A stretch of 9,235 nucleotides of DNA from JANQUM01 sp047630355. Lineage in GTDB: Bacteria; Bacteroidota; Bacteroidia; Cytophagales; Spirosomataceae. The translations under genes and the position numbers were made by a program. The DNA is taken from contig JBLHXN010000130.1 in the NCBI GenBank assembly GCA_047630355.1, forward strand, positions 1 through 9,235. The letters are read 5' to 3'. Positions 1 to 5,462 of the stretch are shown here, piece by piece; position 1 is the first letter of the stretch, and each line of letters begins with the position of its first letter. The notes under the pieces were generated by a model, which did not search any database, was not told the origin of the DNA, and saw only the letters and a list, made by a program, of their open reading frames with translations.

Positions 1-310
1 CCACCTGATTTCACGAGAATTCCGTTTCGTTTTTTCGACGTTTGGAAACTTGTTAGTAGTTGTTTGAGAATGTCGGGTTGAACGGTAGGAGAGGAGTTAG
101 AACTCAGACATTTATTCAACGCCGTATTCAATTCGTCTTTAATAAATAGTCAACGCTGTTTACTTTAAACGCCTGAATGGCGTATTGGTCAAAAGCGGTG
201 GTAAAAATGATGGGACTTTTGACTTCGATTTTCTGAAATATCTCGAAGCTTAATCCGTTGGCGAGTTGAATATCCATGAAGGCCAAATCGGGAGCGGCTC
301 CGGGAGCGGC
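1..310 (-). pseudogene. LytTR-family response regulator remnant (frameshifted, 5' end lost, runs off left edge)
   Basis: Read leftwards from about 310, the translation gives the second half of a receiver domain. The phospho-acceptor motif DLAFMDIQL has its Asp at 274-272, followed by GLSFEIF, the switch-Thr region IIFTTAFD, and VDYLLK. Intact LytTR regulators continue with K-P-I after YLLK. Here the frame breaks at about 137 and meets a TGA at 130-128. Reading on in a shifted frame from 137 gives DELNTALNKCL and then LVKSG at the window edge, which fit the end of the receiver domain and the entry to the LytTR DNA-binding domain. A deletion of 7 bases (or 7 plus a multiple of 3) at the KP motif explains this. 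The N-terminal receiver strands are missing because the gene is fused to an unrelated membrane-protein fragment. In intact relatives this would be the DNA-binding partner of a membrane histidine kinase. The family call is firm; loss of function is inferred. Confidence 0.75.
289..310. repeat. 12-bp tandem duplication in the pseudogene
   Basis: The unit CGGGAGCGGCTC at 289-300 is followed by CGGGAGCGGC at 301-310. On the minus strand it reads Ala-Ala-Pro-Gly-Ala-Ala-Pro-Asp, an in-frame duplication just before the PDLAFMD motif. It lies at the junction of the two pseudogene fragments and is much more GC-rich than its surroundings. Confidence 0.8.
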
Positions 311-624
311 CGCTAAATAGTGTAGATTGATTATAATGCGAACGTACGCCGCGTGCTCCCTGAAAACGATAATTCCTACATCAATTATCATGGTAACGGC
401 TACGGTATTATTGATGATATTTTTCTTCAACCTTGAGTACGGATATAGGCGAATTATATATCCAACGGTTAATGTGAAAATACTGCCGGAAATGGCAAAT
501 TTCAACGGCTTTAACCAAACATTTATACCTAATAACGTACGGTTATCAATCAAAATCCCGACTGTACTAACCACAGCGGCAGCAAGTGTTACGATAACCG
601 ATCAGTAAAGAAACGGACTTTCAT
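311..624 (-). pseudogene. Conserved membrane protein remnant (5' part only, two frameshifts)
   Basis: An ATG at 624-622 opens a frame reading MKVRFFTDRLS that hits TAA at 591-589. The shifted frame continues with VTLAAAVVSTVGILIDNRT, then GINVWLKPLKFAIS and a TMIIDVGIIVF helix. At about 361 a second shift is needed to recover GARGVRSHYNQSTLF. In order, these are the hallmarks of a poorly characterised bacterial membrane family: D-x-R-T-x-x-G, W-x-K-P-L-K-F, and R-G-x-x-S-H-x-N. One missing base near 591 and one near 361 restore the frame. Homology stops at about 310, where the response-regulator remnant starts, so the remaining transmembrane part is absent. The longest apparent ORF here (574 to 128) is a chance chimera crossing both remnants, not a gene. 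The function of the intact family is unknown to me. Confidence 0.65.
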
Positions 625-904
625 TTCTTACAGTAGCGAATATACCTTACAATCTCTTCATAACTGATGTTACGCTTTAGTTGAGCAATTCTATGGTTCA
701 AAGATGGGGTACGACCAGAGAAAAAGAAACCACTTTTGGCTCAACCGTCGTAAAAAATAGTTGAATTGTAAGTTTCAGGATTTGATAGTTTGAGGTGCAA
801 ATAAACGATGAGGCCAAACTATTAAAATGACACTCTTTCTCGTTAATCGGAAAGAACGGCCTAACTTTACTAATTAATAAGTAGCTATTGTGTTTTACCA
901 CCTG
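625..904. other. Intergenic region between the divergent pseudogene and the TPR gene
   Basis: I find no credible coding sequence here; a 92-codon minus-strand open frame across it has no recognisable motif and overlaps the TPR gene start. The one structured element is a hairpin at 781-826. The region should hold the promoter of the TPR gene, but I could not place a convincing Bacteroidetes TTG / TAnnTTTG pair. Confidence 0.5.
781..826. repeat. Inverted repeat / hairpin
   Basis: ATAGTTTG (785-792) is the exact reverse complement of CAAACTAT (815-822). The stem extends outwards by one G-T and three A-T pairs (781-784 with 823-826), giving 12 paired positions around a 22-base loop. There is no T-run on either side, so it is not a classic terminator. 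It lies about 80 bp upstream of the TPR gene start. Confidence 0.45.
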
Positions 905-1558
905 ATGTATTACTTGATTTTCCTCAAATATACCCTGACTCCGCTGTCGATTCAGGAGGAAACTGTGCGTCTGCAAGTTTCTATTGAAGAAAGTTTTGAA
1001 CAGGAAAAATACGACGAAGTAATTGATTTGTACGATTCCCTGAAATTAAAAACTCCGCTTATTGCTCCGGCTTTGCTACTCACAGTAGCTCAAGCGGCTC
1101 AGCACCGTAAAGATACAGCGATTGCCAAACCCATTTATCGTCAATTATCGGAGTTGGGGTTGTCGGGGATTTCTACTATCGCTTTGAATCAATTGGGCGT
1201 GCAGGCGTATCAGGATAAGTCATATCAAAGTGCTTTGGCATTTTTTAAGAAAGCGATAAACCTCGCCCCCAACTACACAAAAGCTCAGTATAATTACGAA
1301 TTGGTTTACAAAAAGCATCCACCACGAAGCAGGAATACACTTGCCGAAAACAAAACCATTGAGGAAGAGTTTGAACAACAAGCTAAGGTAACAGATCAGG
1401 ATAATGAAAAGAAAGATTTACTTTCGCAGACAATTCCGCCACGCATGGAACGCGAGCGGGCGTTGCAACTTTTGGATGCCATGCGGGCAAACGAATTGCA
1501 AGGAACTTCACTCCGGCAGCGGGGCGGCAGCGGGATAAAATCGGAACGAAATTGGTAA
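905..1558 (+). CDS. TPR protein of the Bat (VWA-associated) type
   Basis: 217 residues from the ATG at 905; an in-frame GTG at 890 would add five residues, but I prefer the ATG. A short, only moderately hydrophobic N-terminus (about residues 1-15) ending near PLSIQ could be a weak signal peptide or membrane anchor. A recognisable TPR unit lies at about residues 92-135 (LNQLGVQAY, SALAFFKKAINLAPN, KAQYNYELV). A charged Glu/Gln-rich linker follows. The C-terminus has ERALQLLDAMRANE and ends KSERNW, a tail I associate with TPR proteins encoded beside BatB-like VWA genes in Cytophagales. These are thought to act as periplasmic partners of VWA proteins; the biochemical role is not settled. The matching VWA gene is at 5463-6428 on the opposite strand rather than adjacent. 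The reading frame is intact. Confidence 0.75.
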   Translation: MYYLIFLKYTLTPLSIQEETVRLQVSIEESFEQEKYDEVIDLYDSLKLKTPLIAPALLLTVAQAAQHRKDTAIAKPIYRQLSELGLSGISTIALNQLGVQAYQDKSYQSALAFFKKAINLAPNYTKAQYNYELVYKKHPPRSRNTLAENKTIEEEFEQQAKVTDQDNEKKDLLSQTIPPRMERERALQLLDAMRANELQGTSLRQRGGSGIKSERNW

Positions 1559-1643
1559 CGGGTTTCAATGGAAATAGGATCTATTTGGAGAAAGTGAGTA
1601 TGAAATGATGAACCCGGTCTCATATATTTTAGTGTAAATAGTA

Positions 1644-1821
1644 AGAAGCTGTTCGAGTTAATTATTTTGAATACCAGTGGGCTATTGTTTGAAATTTACA
1701 AATTACCAAAACCGGAGTTACGCAGAGCGTAATGAACGGTCCGCCGCTTCGGGATTTAAGTAATTTGTAAAAGCGAAAAAGAGCTGCTGGGAACGTAATT
1801 AGGCTAATTCAAACAGTTTCT
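1644..1821 (+). repeat. 178-bp imperfect palindrome (MITE-like element or structured RNA)
   Basis: The two halves pair along most of their length. The outer arms 1644-1660 and 1805-1821 pair at 16 of 17 positions if G-T is allowed. Then come 1674-1683 with 1782-1790 (one bulge), 1685-1691 with 1774-1780, a perfect 12-base block TTTACAAATTAC (1695-1706) with 1760-1771, and 1709-1717 with 1747-1757. At the tip sits a perfect small hairpin, TTACGC-AGA-GCGTAA (1718-1732). TAAATA flanks both ends (1635-1640 and 1821-1826), a possible target duplication, though such AT-rich hexamers are common. No transposase is present, so if mobile it would be non-autonomous. It lies between the TPR gene and purC. 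Confidence 0.7.
1718..1732. repeat. Tip hairpin of the long palindrome
   Basis: TTACGC and GCGTAA form a perfect 6-bp stem around the loop AGA. It sits near the centre of the larger palindrome. Confidence 0.7.
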
Positions 1822-2046
1822 AAATAATTCGTTAAGAATCTCATACTGTTTAAGCGTCCCGATTTTAATGAAATTTAGGAATACTTTTCCTTGTAACGTT
1901 AAAAAATGTGTAAAATCTTGATCTTTGCTTCTTTATATTAAGACTAAGAAAGGGGGAAGTCATAGTGTTGTCTTGTGAAATAGCATACGGCTAAATAATC
2001 TAAAATATTTAATTAACAAAAAATACTAACTGTCAATACTATTGGT

Positions 2047-2991
2047 ATGAATGTAATACGTGAAACAAACTTTGAATTTGAAAATCAGACCGCTTTTTAC
2101 CGAGGAAAGGTGCGGGATGTTTATACCTTCAATGACAAATTACTGATGGTTGCTTCAGACCGTATTTCTGCTTTTGACGTCGTTTTACCGCGGGCAATTC
2201 CGTGTAAAGGCCAAGTCTTGAATCAGATTGCCGAGAAATTCCTTAAAGCTACTTCAGATATCGTCCCGAACTGGCTATTAGCTGTTCCCGATCCCAATGC
2301 TTCGTACGGATTGGCGTGTAAACCGTTCGCGGTTGAAATGGTGATCAGGAATTATTTAGTAGGTCACGCCTGGAGAACATATAAAAGCGGTTTACGCGAA
2401 CTTTGCGGCGTAAAATTACCAGAAGGTCTCAAAGAAAACGACCGATTCCCACATCCTATAATTACCCCGACCACGAAAGCCCACGAAGGGCACGACGAGG
2501 ATATTTCCCGCGAAGAAATTATTGCTCAGGGAATTGTGGACGAGAAAAAGTACGAGCAATTAGAAAAATACGCCCTCGCACTTTTTGAACGAGGGGCAGA
2601 AATAGCGGCTCAGGAAGACTTGATACTCGTAGATACTAAATATGAGTTTGGCGAACTTGACGGTAAAATTTACCTTATTGACGAAGTACACACGCCAGAT
2701 TCGTCCCGTTATTTCTACGCCAATGTGTACGAAGAAAATCAAAGTCGAGGTATTCCGCAGAAACAATTATCCAAAGAATTTGTCCGTGAATGGTTGATTC
2801 AGAACGATTTTCAGGGAAAAGATGGGCAGCGGATTCCGGAAATGACTGACGAAAAAGTGGTCGAAATTAGTAAACGCTACGTCGAACTTTACGAAAAAGT
2901 AACCGGAGAAACTTTCAAGTACGAAAATGGTACAAACGTAATTTCCCGAATCGAGAAAAACGTAACCGATTTCTTAAAAGAAAATTTATGA
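2047..2991 (+). CDS. purC: Phosphoribosylaminoimidazole-succinocarboxamide synthase (SAICAR synthetase)
   Basis: Cytoplasmic ATP-dependent ligase of de novo purine synthesis; it joins aspartate to CAIR to give SAICAR. The 314 residues match the longer form of the family (about 300 residues, like yeast ADE1) rather than the short E. coli-type enzyme of about 240. Visible motifs in order: GKVRDVY (20-26, ATP-binding start), DRISAFD (38-44), the lysine/histidine-rich PTTKAHEGHDEDIS (141-154), the signature LVDTKYEFG (194-202) and DEVHTPDSSR (212-221). The ATG at 2047 gives the expected N-terminus beginning just before the GKVRD strand. No other pur gene is in the window. It has its own long leader and is followed at once by a strong stem-loop, so it is probably transcribed as a single gene. 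The frame is intact and all key motifs are present. Confidence 0.97.
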   Translation: MNVIRETNFEFENQTAFYRGKVRDVYTFNDKLLMVASDRISAFDVVLPRAIPCKGQVLNQIAEKFLKATSDIVPNWLLAVPDPNASYGLACKPFAVEMVIRNYLVGHAWRTYKSGLRELCGVKLPEGLKENDRFPHPIITPTTKAHEGHDEDISREEIIAQGIVDEKKYEQLEKYALALFERGAEIAAQEDLILVDTKYEFGELDGKIYLIDEVHTPDSSRYFYANVYEENQSRGIPQKQLSKEFVREWLIQNDFQGKDGQRIPEMTDEKVVEISKRYVELYEKVTGETFKYENGTNVISRIEKNVTDFLKENL

Positions 2992-3000
2992 TATATTGCT

Positions 3001-3024
3001 CTTCTTAGATTCCGTTCTAAGAAG
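3001..3024 (+). terminator. Likely purC transcription terminator hairpin
   Basis: CTTCTTAGA (3001-3009) and TCTAAGAAG (3016-3024) form a perfect 9-bp stem with a 6-base loop, 10 bp after the purC stop. There is no following T-run, so intrinsic termination is plausible but not certain. Confidence 0.5.
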
Positions 3025-3032
3025 CGGCGACG

Positions 3033-3104
3033 AGCGGTCTCCTGACCGCAGCTAAAGGTTATGGCTGAGAAAAGAAATCGTTTTACGGCGGGCAGGAGAC
3101 CGCT
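3033..3104. repeat. REP-like inverted pair
   Basis: A 16-base unit GCGGTCTCCTGACCGC (3034-3049) is itself a hairpin (6-bp stem, TCCT loop). An inverted copy at 3088-3103 matches its reverse complement at 15 of 16 positions. With one extra A-T pair at the outer end (3033/3104), the two copies can form a 16-pair stem with one mismatch around a 38-base loop. GC-rich hairpin pairs in inverted orientation within AT-rich intergenic DNA are the classic form of REP/BIME elements, which are mobilised in trans by RAYT-type transposases. None is encoded here. Confidence 0.6.
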
Positions 3105-3110
3105 GACACT

Positions 3111-3136
3111 TCCACTTAGTCGGGAGACTAAGCGGA
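3111..3136. repeat. Stem-loop after the REP-like pair
   Basis: CTTAGTC (3115-3121) and GACTAAG (3126-3132) pair perfectly around the loop GGGA. After one mismatch, three more pairs (3111-3113 with 3134-3136) extend the stem to 10 pairs. It could be a terminator or part of the neighbouring REP-like element. Confidence 0.5.
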
Positions 3137-3200
3137 GCAAAGATCGAACAAGACGTTACGGAATTTTAAAACAAGAAATTTCAGCGTAATTGATTTTGCC

Positions 3201-3217
3201 TTGGTTATTGGTTATTG
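3201..3217 (+). repeat. 7-bp tandem repeat upstream of alaA
   Basis: TTGGTTA occurs twice in tandem followed by a third partial copy (TTG). It ends 24 bp before the alaA start codon, within the expected promoter or leader. Short enough to be chance, but placed where an operator could lie. Confidence 0.4.
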
Positions 3218-3241
3218 TAAACATTGTTAATTGATTAAAAA

Positions 3242-4480
3242 ATGCCTTCCGAATTTCTAAAAAGTAACCGTCTTAACAACCTGAGTTACGCTATCCGCGG
3301 ACCTGTTTTTGAAAAAGCTCAACAACTGGAAGCGATGGGGCAAAAAATTATCAACCTCAATATTGGTAATCCTGCTCCGTTTGGGTTTGACGTTCCCGAC
3401 GAGATCATGCACGACATGATTATGAACCTCCGAAACGCTCAGGGTTATACGCACCATTTGGGCATTTTTTCGGCTCGCAAAGCAATTATGCATTACACGC
3501 AGCAAATCGGAATTCCGAACGTAGCAATCGAAGATATTTTTATCGGAAACGGCGTTAGTGAGCTGATTGTAATGTGCATGCAAGCGTTGCTCAATTCAGA
3601 AGATGAAGTTTTGGTTCCGTCTCCCGATTATCCGCTCTGGACAACTGCCATCTCGCTCTCAGGCGGAACGCCCGTTCATTATATTTGCGACGAAGAGTCT
3701 GATTGGAATCCCGATATTGAAGACATGCGACGTAAAATTACGCCGAAGACCAAAGCTATTGTAATTATCAACCCAAATAACCCAACGGGTGCGGTTTATG
3801 AACGTGACGTGTTGGAATCAATTGTGGAGCTAGCGGCAGAAAATAACCTGATGGTTTTATCTGATGAAATTTACGACAAAATTCTGTACGATGGTCACAA
3901 GCACATTCCCATCGCAACGCTCAATAATGACGTTTTTTATATGACCTTCGGTGGTTTATCTAAGAATTACCGGGCAGCTGGCTTTCGGGGTGGTTGGGTA
4001 ATTCCGAGCGGAGCGAAAGACCGGGCAAAATCTTTCTTGGAAGGATTGACCTTATTGGCGAGTATGCGGCTTTGTGCCAATGCCCCGACTCAATATGCCA
4101 TTCAAACGGCGTTGGGTGGTTATCAGAGTATTAATGACCTCGTAGCTCCCGACGGGCGACTTTGTCGGCAGCGGGATATGATTTATCATCAATTGACTAA
4201 TATTCCTGGTATTACTTGTGTAAAACCTAAAGGAGCTTTGTACCTCTTTCCAAAGATTGATTTAAAACTTTTTAATATTCAAGACGACGAACAATTTGTG
4301 TTAAATCTCTTAAATGAGCAGCGTGTTTTTGTGGTGTCAGGAAAAGGCTTTAACCACCACGATGAAGCTCACTTTAGGGTGGTATTTTTGCCCAATACGA
4401 GTGTTTTGGAAGACGCCAGTAATCGCATTGGCAATTACCTCGACGAACATCGCCATCGGAAAGAATTAGTTACGCAGTAA
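3242..4480 (+). CDS. alaA: Glutamate-pyruvate (alanine) aminotransferase, class I/II PLP enzyme
   Basis: Makes alanine from pyruvate and glutamate in the cytoplasm. The 412 residues align closely along the length of E. coli AlaA (405 residues) as I recall it: YAIRGPVFEKA (16-26), LNIGNPAPFGFD (39-50), IGNGVSELIV (101-110), PSPDYPLWT (126-134), VIINPNNPTGAVY (174-186), DEIYDKILYD (208-217), LASMRLCAN (272-280) and QTALGGYQSI (288-297). The PLP-binding lysine is Lys241 in GLSKNYRAAGFRGGW. Asn180, Asp208 and Tyr211 are the usual cofactor contacts, and Arg379 in HFRVVFLP is the substrate carboxylate-binding arginine. The start ATG at 3242 gives the expected N-terminus. The DUF456 gene follows after 11 bp, so the two are probably co-transcribed. 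Intact, with no unusual features. Confidence 0.95.
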   Translation: MPSEFLKSNRLNNLSYAIRGPVFEKAQQLEAMGQKIINLNIGNPAPFGFDVPDEIMHDMIMNLRNAQGYTHHLGIFSARKAIMHYTQQIGIPNVAIEDIFIGNGVSELIVMCMQALLNSEDEVLVPSPDYPLWTTAISLSGGTPVHYICDEESDWNPDIEDMRRKITPKTKAIVIINPNNPTGAVYERDVLESIVELAAENNLMVLSDEIYDKILYDGHKHIPIATLNNDVFYMTFGGLSKNYRAAGFRGGWVIPSGAKDRAKSFLEGLTLLASMRLCANAPTQYAIQTALGGYQSINDLVAPDGRLCRQRDMIYHQLTNIPGITCVKPKGALYLFPKIDLKLFNIQDDEQFVLNLLNEQRVFVVSGKGFNHHDEAHFRVVFLPNTSVLEDASNRIGNYLDEHRHRKELVTQ

Positions 4481-4491
4481 ATTCCTGGGAA

Positions 4492-4974
4492 ATGGATATA
4501 GTCTTATTAATTTTGGGAGTAATTGCTCTTATCGTCGGAACAATCGGAGCGGTACTTCCTTTGCCCGGGCCACCGCTAAGTTATATAGGATTATTACTCA
4601 TTCACGCTACCCGATTCGCAAACTTCTCTTCTACTTTACTTTGGACTTTAGGGCTCATAACAGCCGCCGTTTTAGTGTTGGATTATTACATTCCTATTTG
4701 GGGAACAAAACAACTTGGCGGAAGCAAATACGGAAGTTGGGGTTCTGCGATTGGTATGGTCGTTGGATTATTTCTGGGGCCTTTCGGTCTGTTCATCGGA
4801 GCTTTTGCGGGAGCTTTGATAGGTGAGCTGCTTCACGGAGCCAAATTCAACACTTCACTAAAAGCTGCAATCGGTACTTTTTTAGGGTTCGCCGTCGGAA
4901 TTGTGATGAAATTATCGCTCTGCGTAGTAATGATATTTTACGTTATTCAAGCTATTTGGCGTTACTTCGCTTGA
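4492..4974 (+). CDS. DUF456 family membrane protein
   Basis: 160 residues, almost entirely hydrophobic, with about four to five membrane segments: roughly residues 3-22, 28-40, 48-66, 84-112 (glycine-rich) and 123-155. Family features visible are the early PLPGPPLSYIGLLL turn, the central DYYIPIWGTKQLGGSKYGSWG motif region (64-84), and GPFGLFIGAFAGALIGEL (96-113) with repeated small residues that suggest tight helix packing. The molecular role of DUF456 proteins is unknown to me; they occur widely in Bacteroidetes. The gene starts 11 bp after alaA on the same strand and is probably the second gene of that transcript; a functional link to alanine synthesis is not implied by anything in the protein. 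A stem-loop follows at 5008-5040. Confidence 0.85.
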   Translation: MDIVLLILGVIALIVGTIGAVLPLPGPPLSYIGLLLIHATRFANFSSTLLWTLGLITAAVLVLDYYIPIWGTKQLGGSKYGSWGSAIGMVVGLFLGPFGLFIGAFAGALIGELLHGAKFNTSLKAAIGTFLGFAVGIVMKLSLCVVMIFYVIQAIWRYFA

Positions 4975-5007
4975 GTTTTAAAGAACTTATGGATTTGGCT
5001 CTAAAGG

Positions 5008-5040
5008 AAATTAGCTCCAACCAAAGGTCAGAGCTAATTT
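5008..5040. terminator. Terminator-like stem-loop after the alaA-DUF456 pair
   Basis: AAATTAGCTC (5008-5017) and GAGCTAATTT (5031-5040) form a perfect 10-bp stem with a 13-base loop, about 33 bp after the DUF456 stop. The stem ends in A/T pairs on both sides, as in bidirectional terminators, but there is no long T-run. Confidence 0.55.
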
Positions 5041-5130
5041 AGTCATTGAGTGAATCTATACTACTTAATTACCTTCATCGAATACATAAGTATGGCTGTA
5101 GATAACCGTAGAAAAGACGCTGCAACATAC

Positions 5131-5164
5131 CCACATCACTTTTCCATATTAAAGTGGATGGTGG
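5131..5164. repeat. Bulged hairpin in the convergent junction
   Basis: CACTTT (5137-5142) pairs with AAAGTG (5151-5156) around an 8-base loop. The stem continues with AT and CCAC pairing to 5158-5159 and 5161-5164, interrupted only by single bulged G residues at 5157 and 5160, for 12 pairs in total. It may act as a terminator for either convergent transcript. Confidence 0.45.
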
Positions 5165-5462
5165 ATAAGATGAGTTTTAATTTTAAAAGAAAGCACGTAA
5201 GTTAGTTCTGTAAAGAAGACGTTCCTGTCTTATATCACAAATTCAAACATAATTTATTGAATTTTTATTTCCAAATAAATCAATAGAACTTTCCAAAAAT
5301 TTAGACTTTTCAATAAAATCTGAAAGTTTAGTTTGCTGTGTGTGCCGATAAATGTAGTGCATGGCTGACTGATAGTCAAAACGAAAGCAGTTAGGAAAGG
5401 GGAGGGAAATGAAACCGTACGGCAAAAAAAGCGGAAGGGATTCAAGCGTTTTATGTGTATAT

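Larger units (their letters stand above)
1559..2046. other. Long intergenic region upstream of purC
   Basis: No coding sequence is seen. Just after the TPR stop there is a weak AT-rich hairpin (AAATAG at 1572-1577, CTATTT at 1581-1586) nested inside CGGGTT (1559-1564) / AACCCG (1611-1616), which might help end transcription. The middle is filled by the long palindrome 1644-1821. The last 200 bp should carry the purC promoter and leader. TTG at 1891 and GATCTTTG at 1920-1927 resemble the Bacteroidetes promoter elements, but the 26-base spacing is too long for confidence. I recognise no known riboswitch. Confidence 0.6.
2992..3241. other. Structured intergenic region between purC and alaA
   Basis: This 250-bp gap contains three consecutive stem-loops (3001-3024, 3033-3104, 3111-3136) followed by an AT-rich stretch with a short 7-bp tandem repeat just before alaA. 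No coding potential was recognised. The last 100 bp is the likely location of the alaA promoter. Confidence 0.6.
4975..5462. other. Gene-free convergent junction
   Basis: The DUF456 gene and the VWA gene point towards each other across this 488-bp gap. It contains a 10-bp stem-loop (5008-5040), a bulged hairpin (5131-5164), a weak 5-bp hairpin (5216-5231) and an AT-rich stretch near 5250-5290. A 77-codon minus-strand open frame (TTG start at 5476, ending 5243) overlaps the VWA gene end. It has no ATG at its head and no recognisable motif, so I do not call it. The length is large for a simple convergent junction. Confidence 0.6.

Noticed and set aside
327..608. 93-codon plus-strand open frame
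   Set aside because: It is antisense to the membrane-protein remnant, whose minus-strand motifs are clear; the plus-strand translation has none.
1..906. 9-base match CCACCTGAT at 1-9 and 898-906
   Set aside because: Too short and unsupported by flanking similarity; probably chance rather than an attachment site or duplication.
698..976. 92-codon minus-strand open frame
   Set aside because: No family motif, no ATG-led domain, and it overlaps the better-supported TPR gene start on the other strand.
1841..2046. Possible riboswitch in the purC leader
   Set aside because: I looked for purine, ZTP and SAM-like conserved cores and found none; only short pairing segments such as AAGAC / GTCTT are present.
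2889..3140. 83-codon minus-strand open frame across the purC end and the REP-like pair
   Set aside because: Arg- and Ser-rich composition comes from the inverted repeat and antisense purC; it has no protein-like features.
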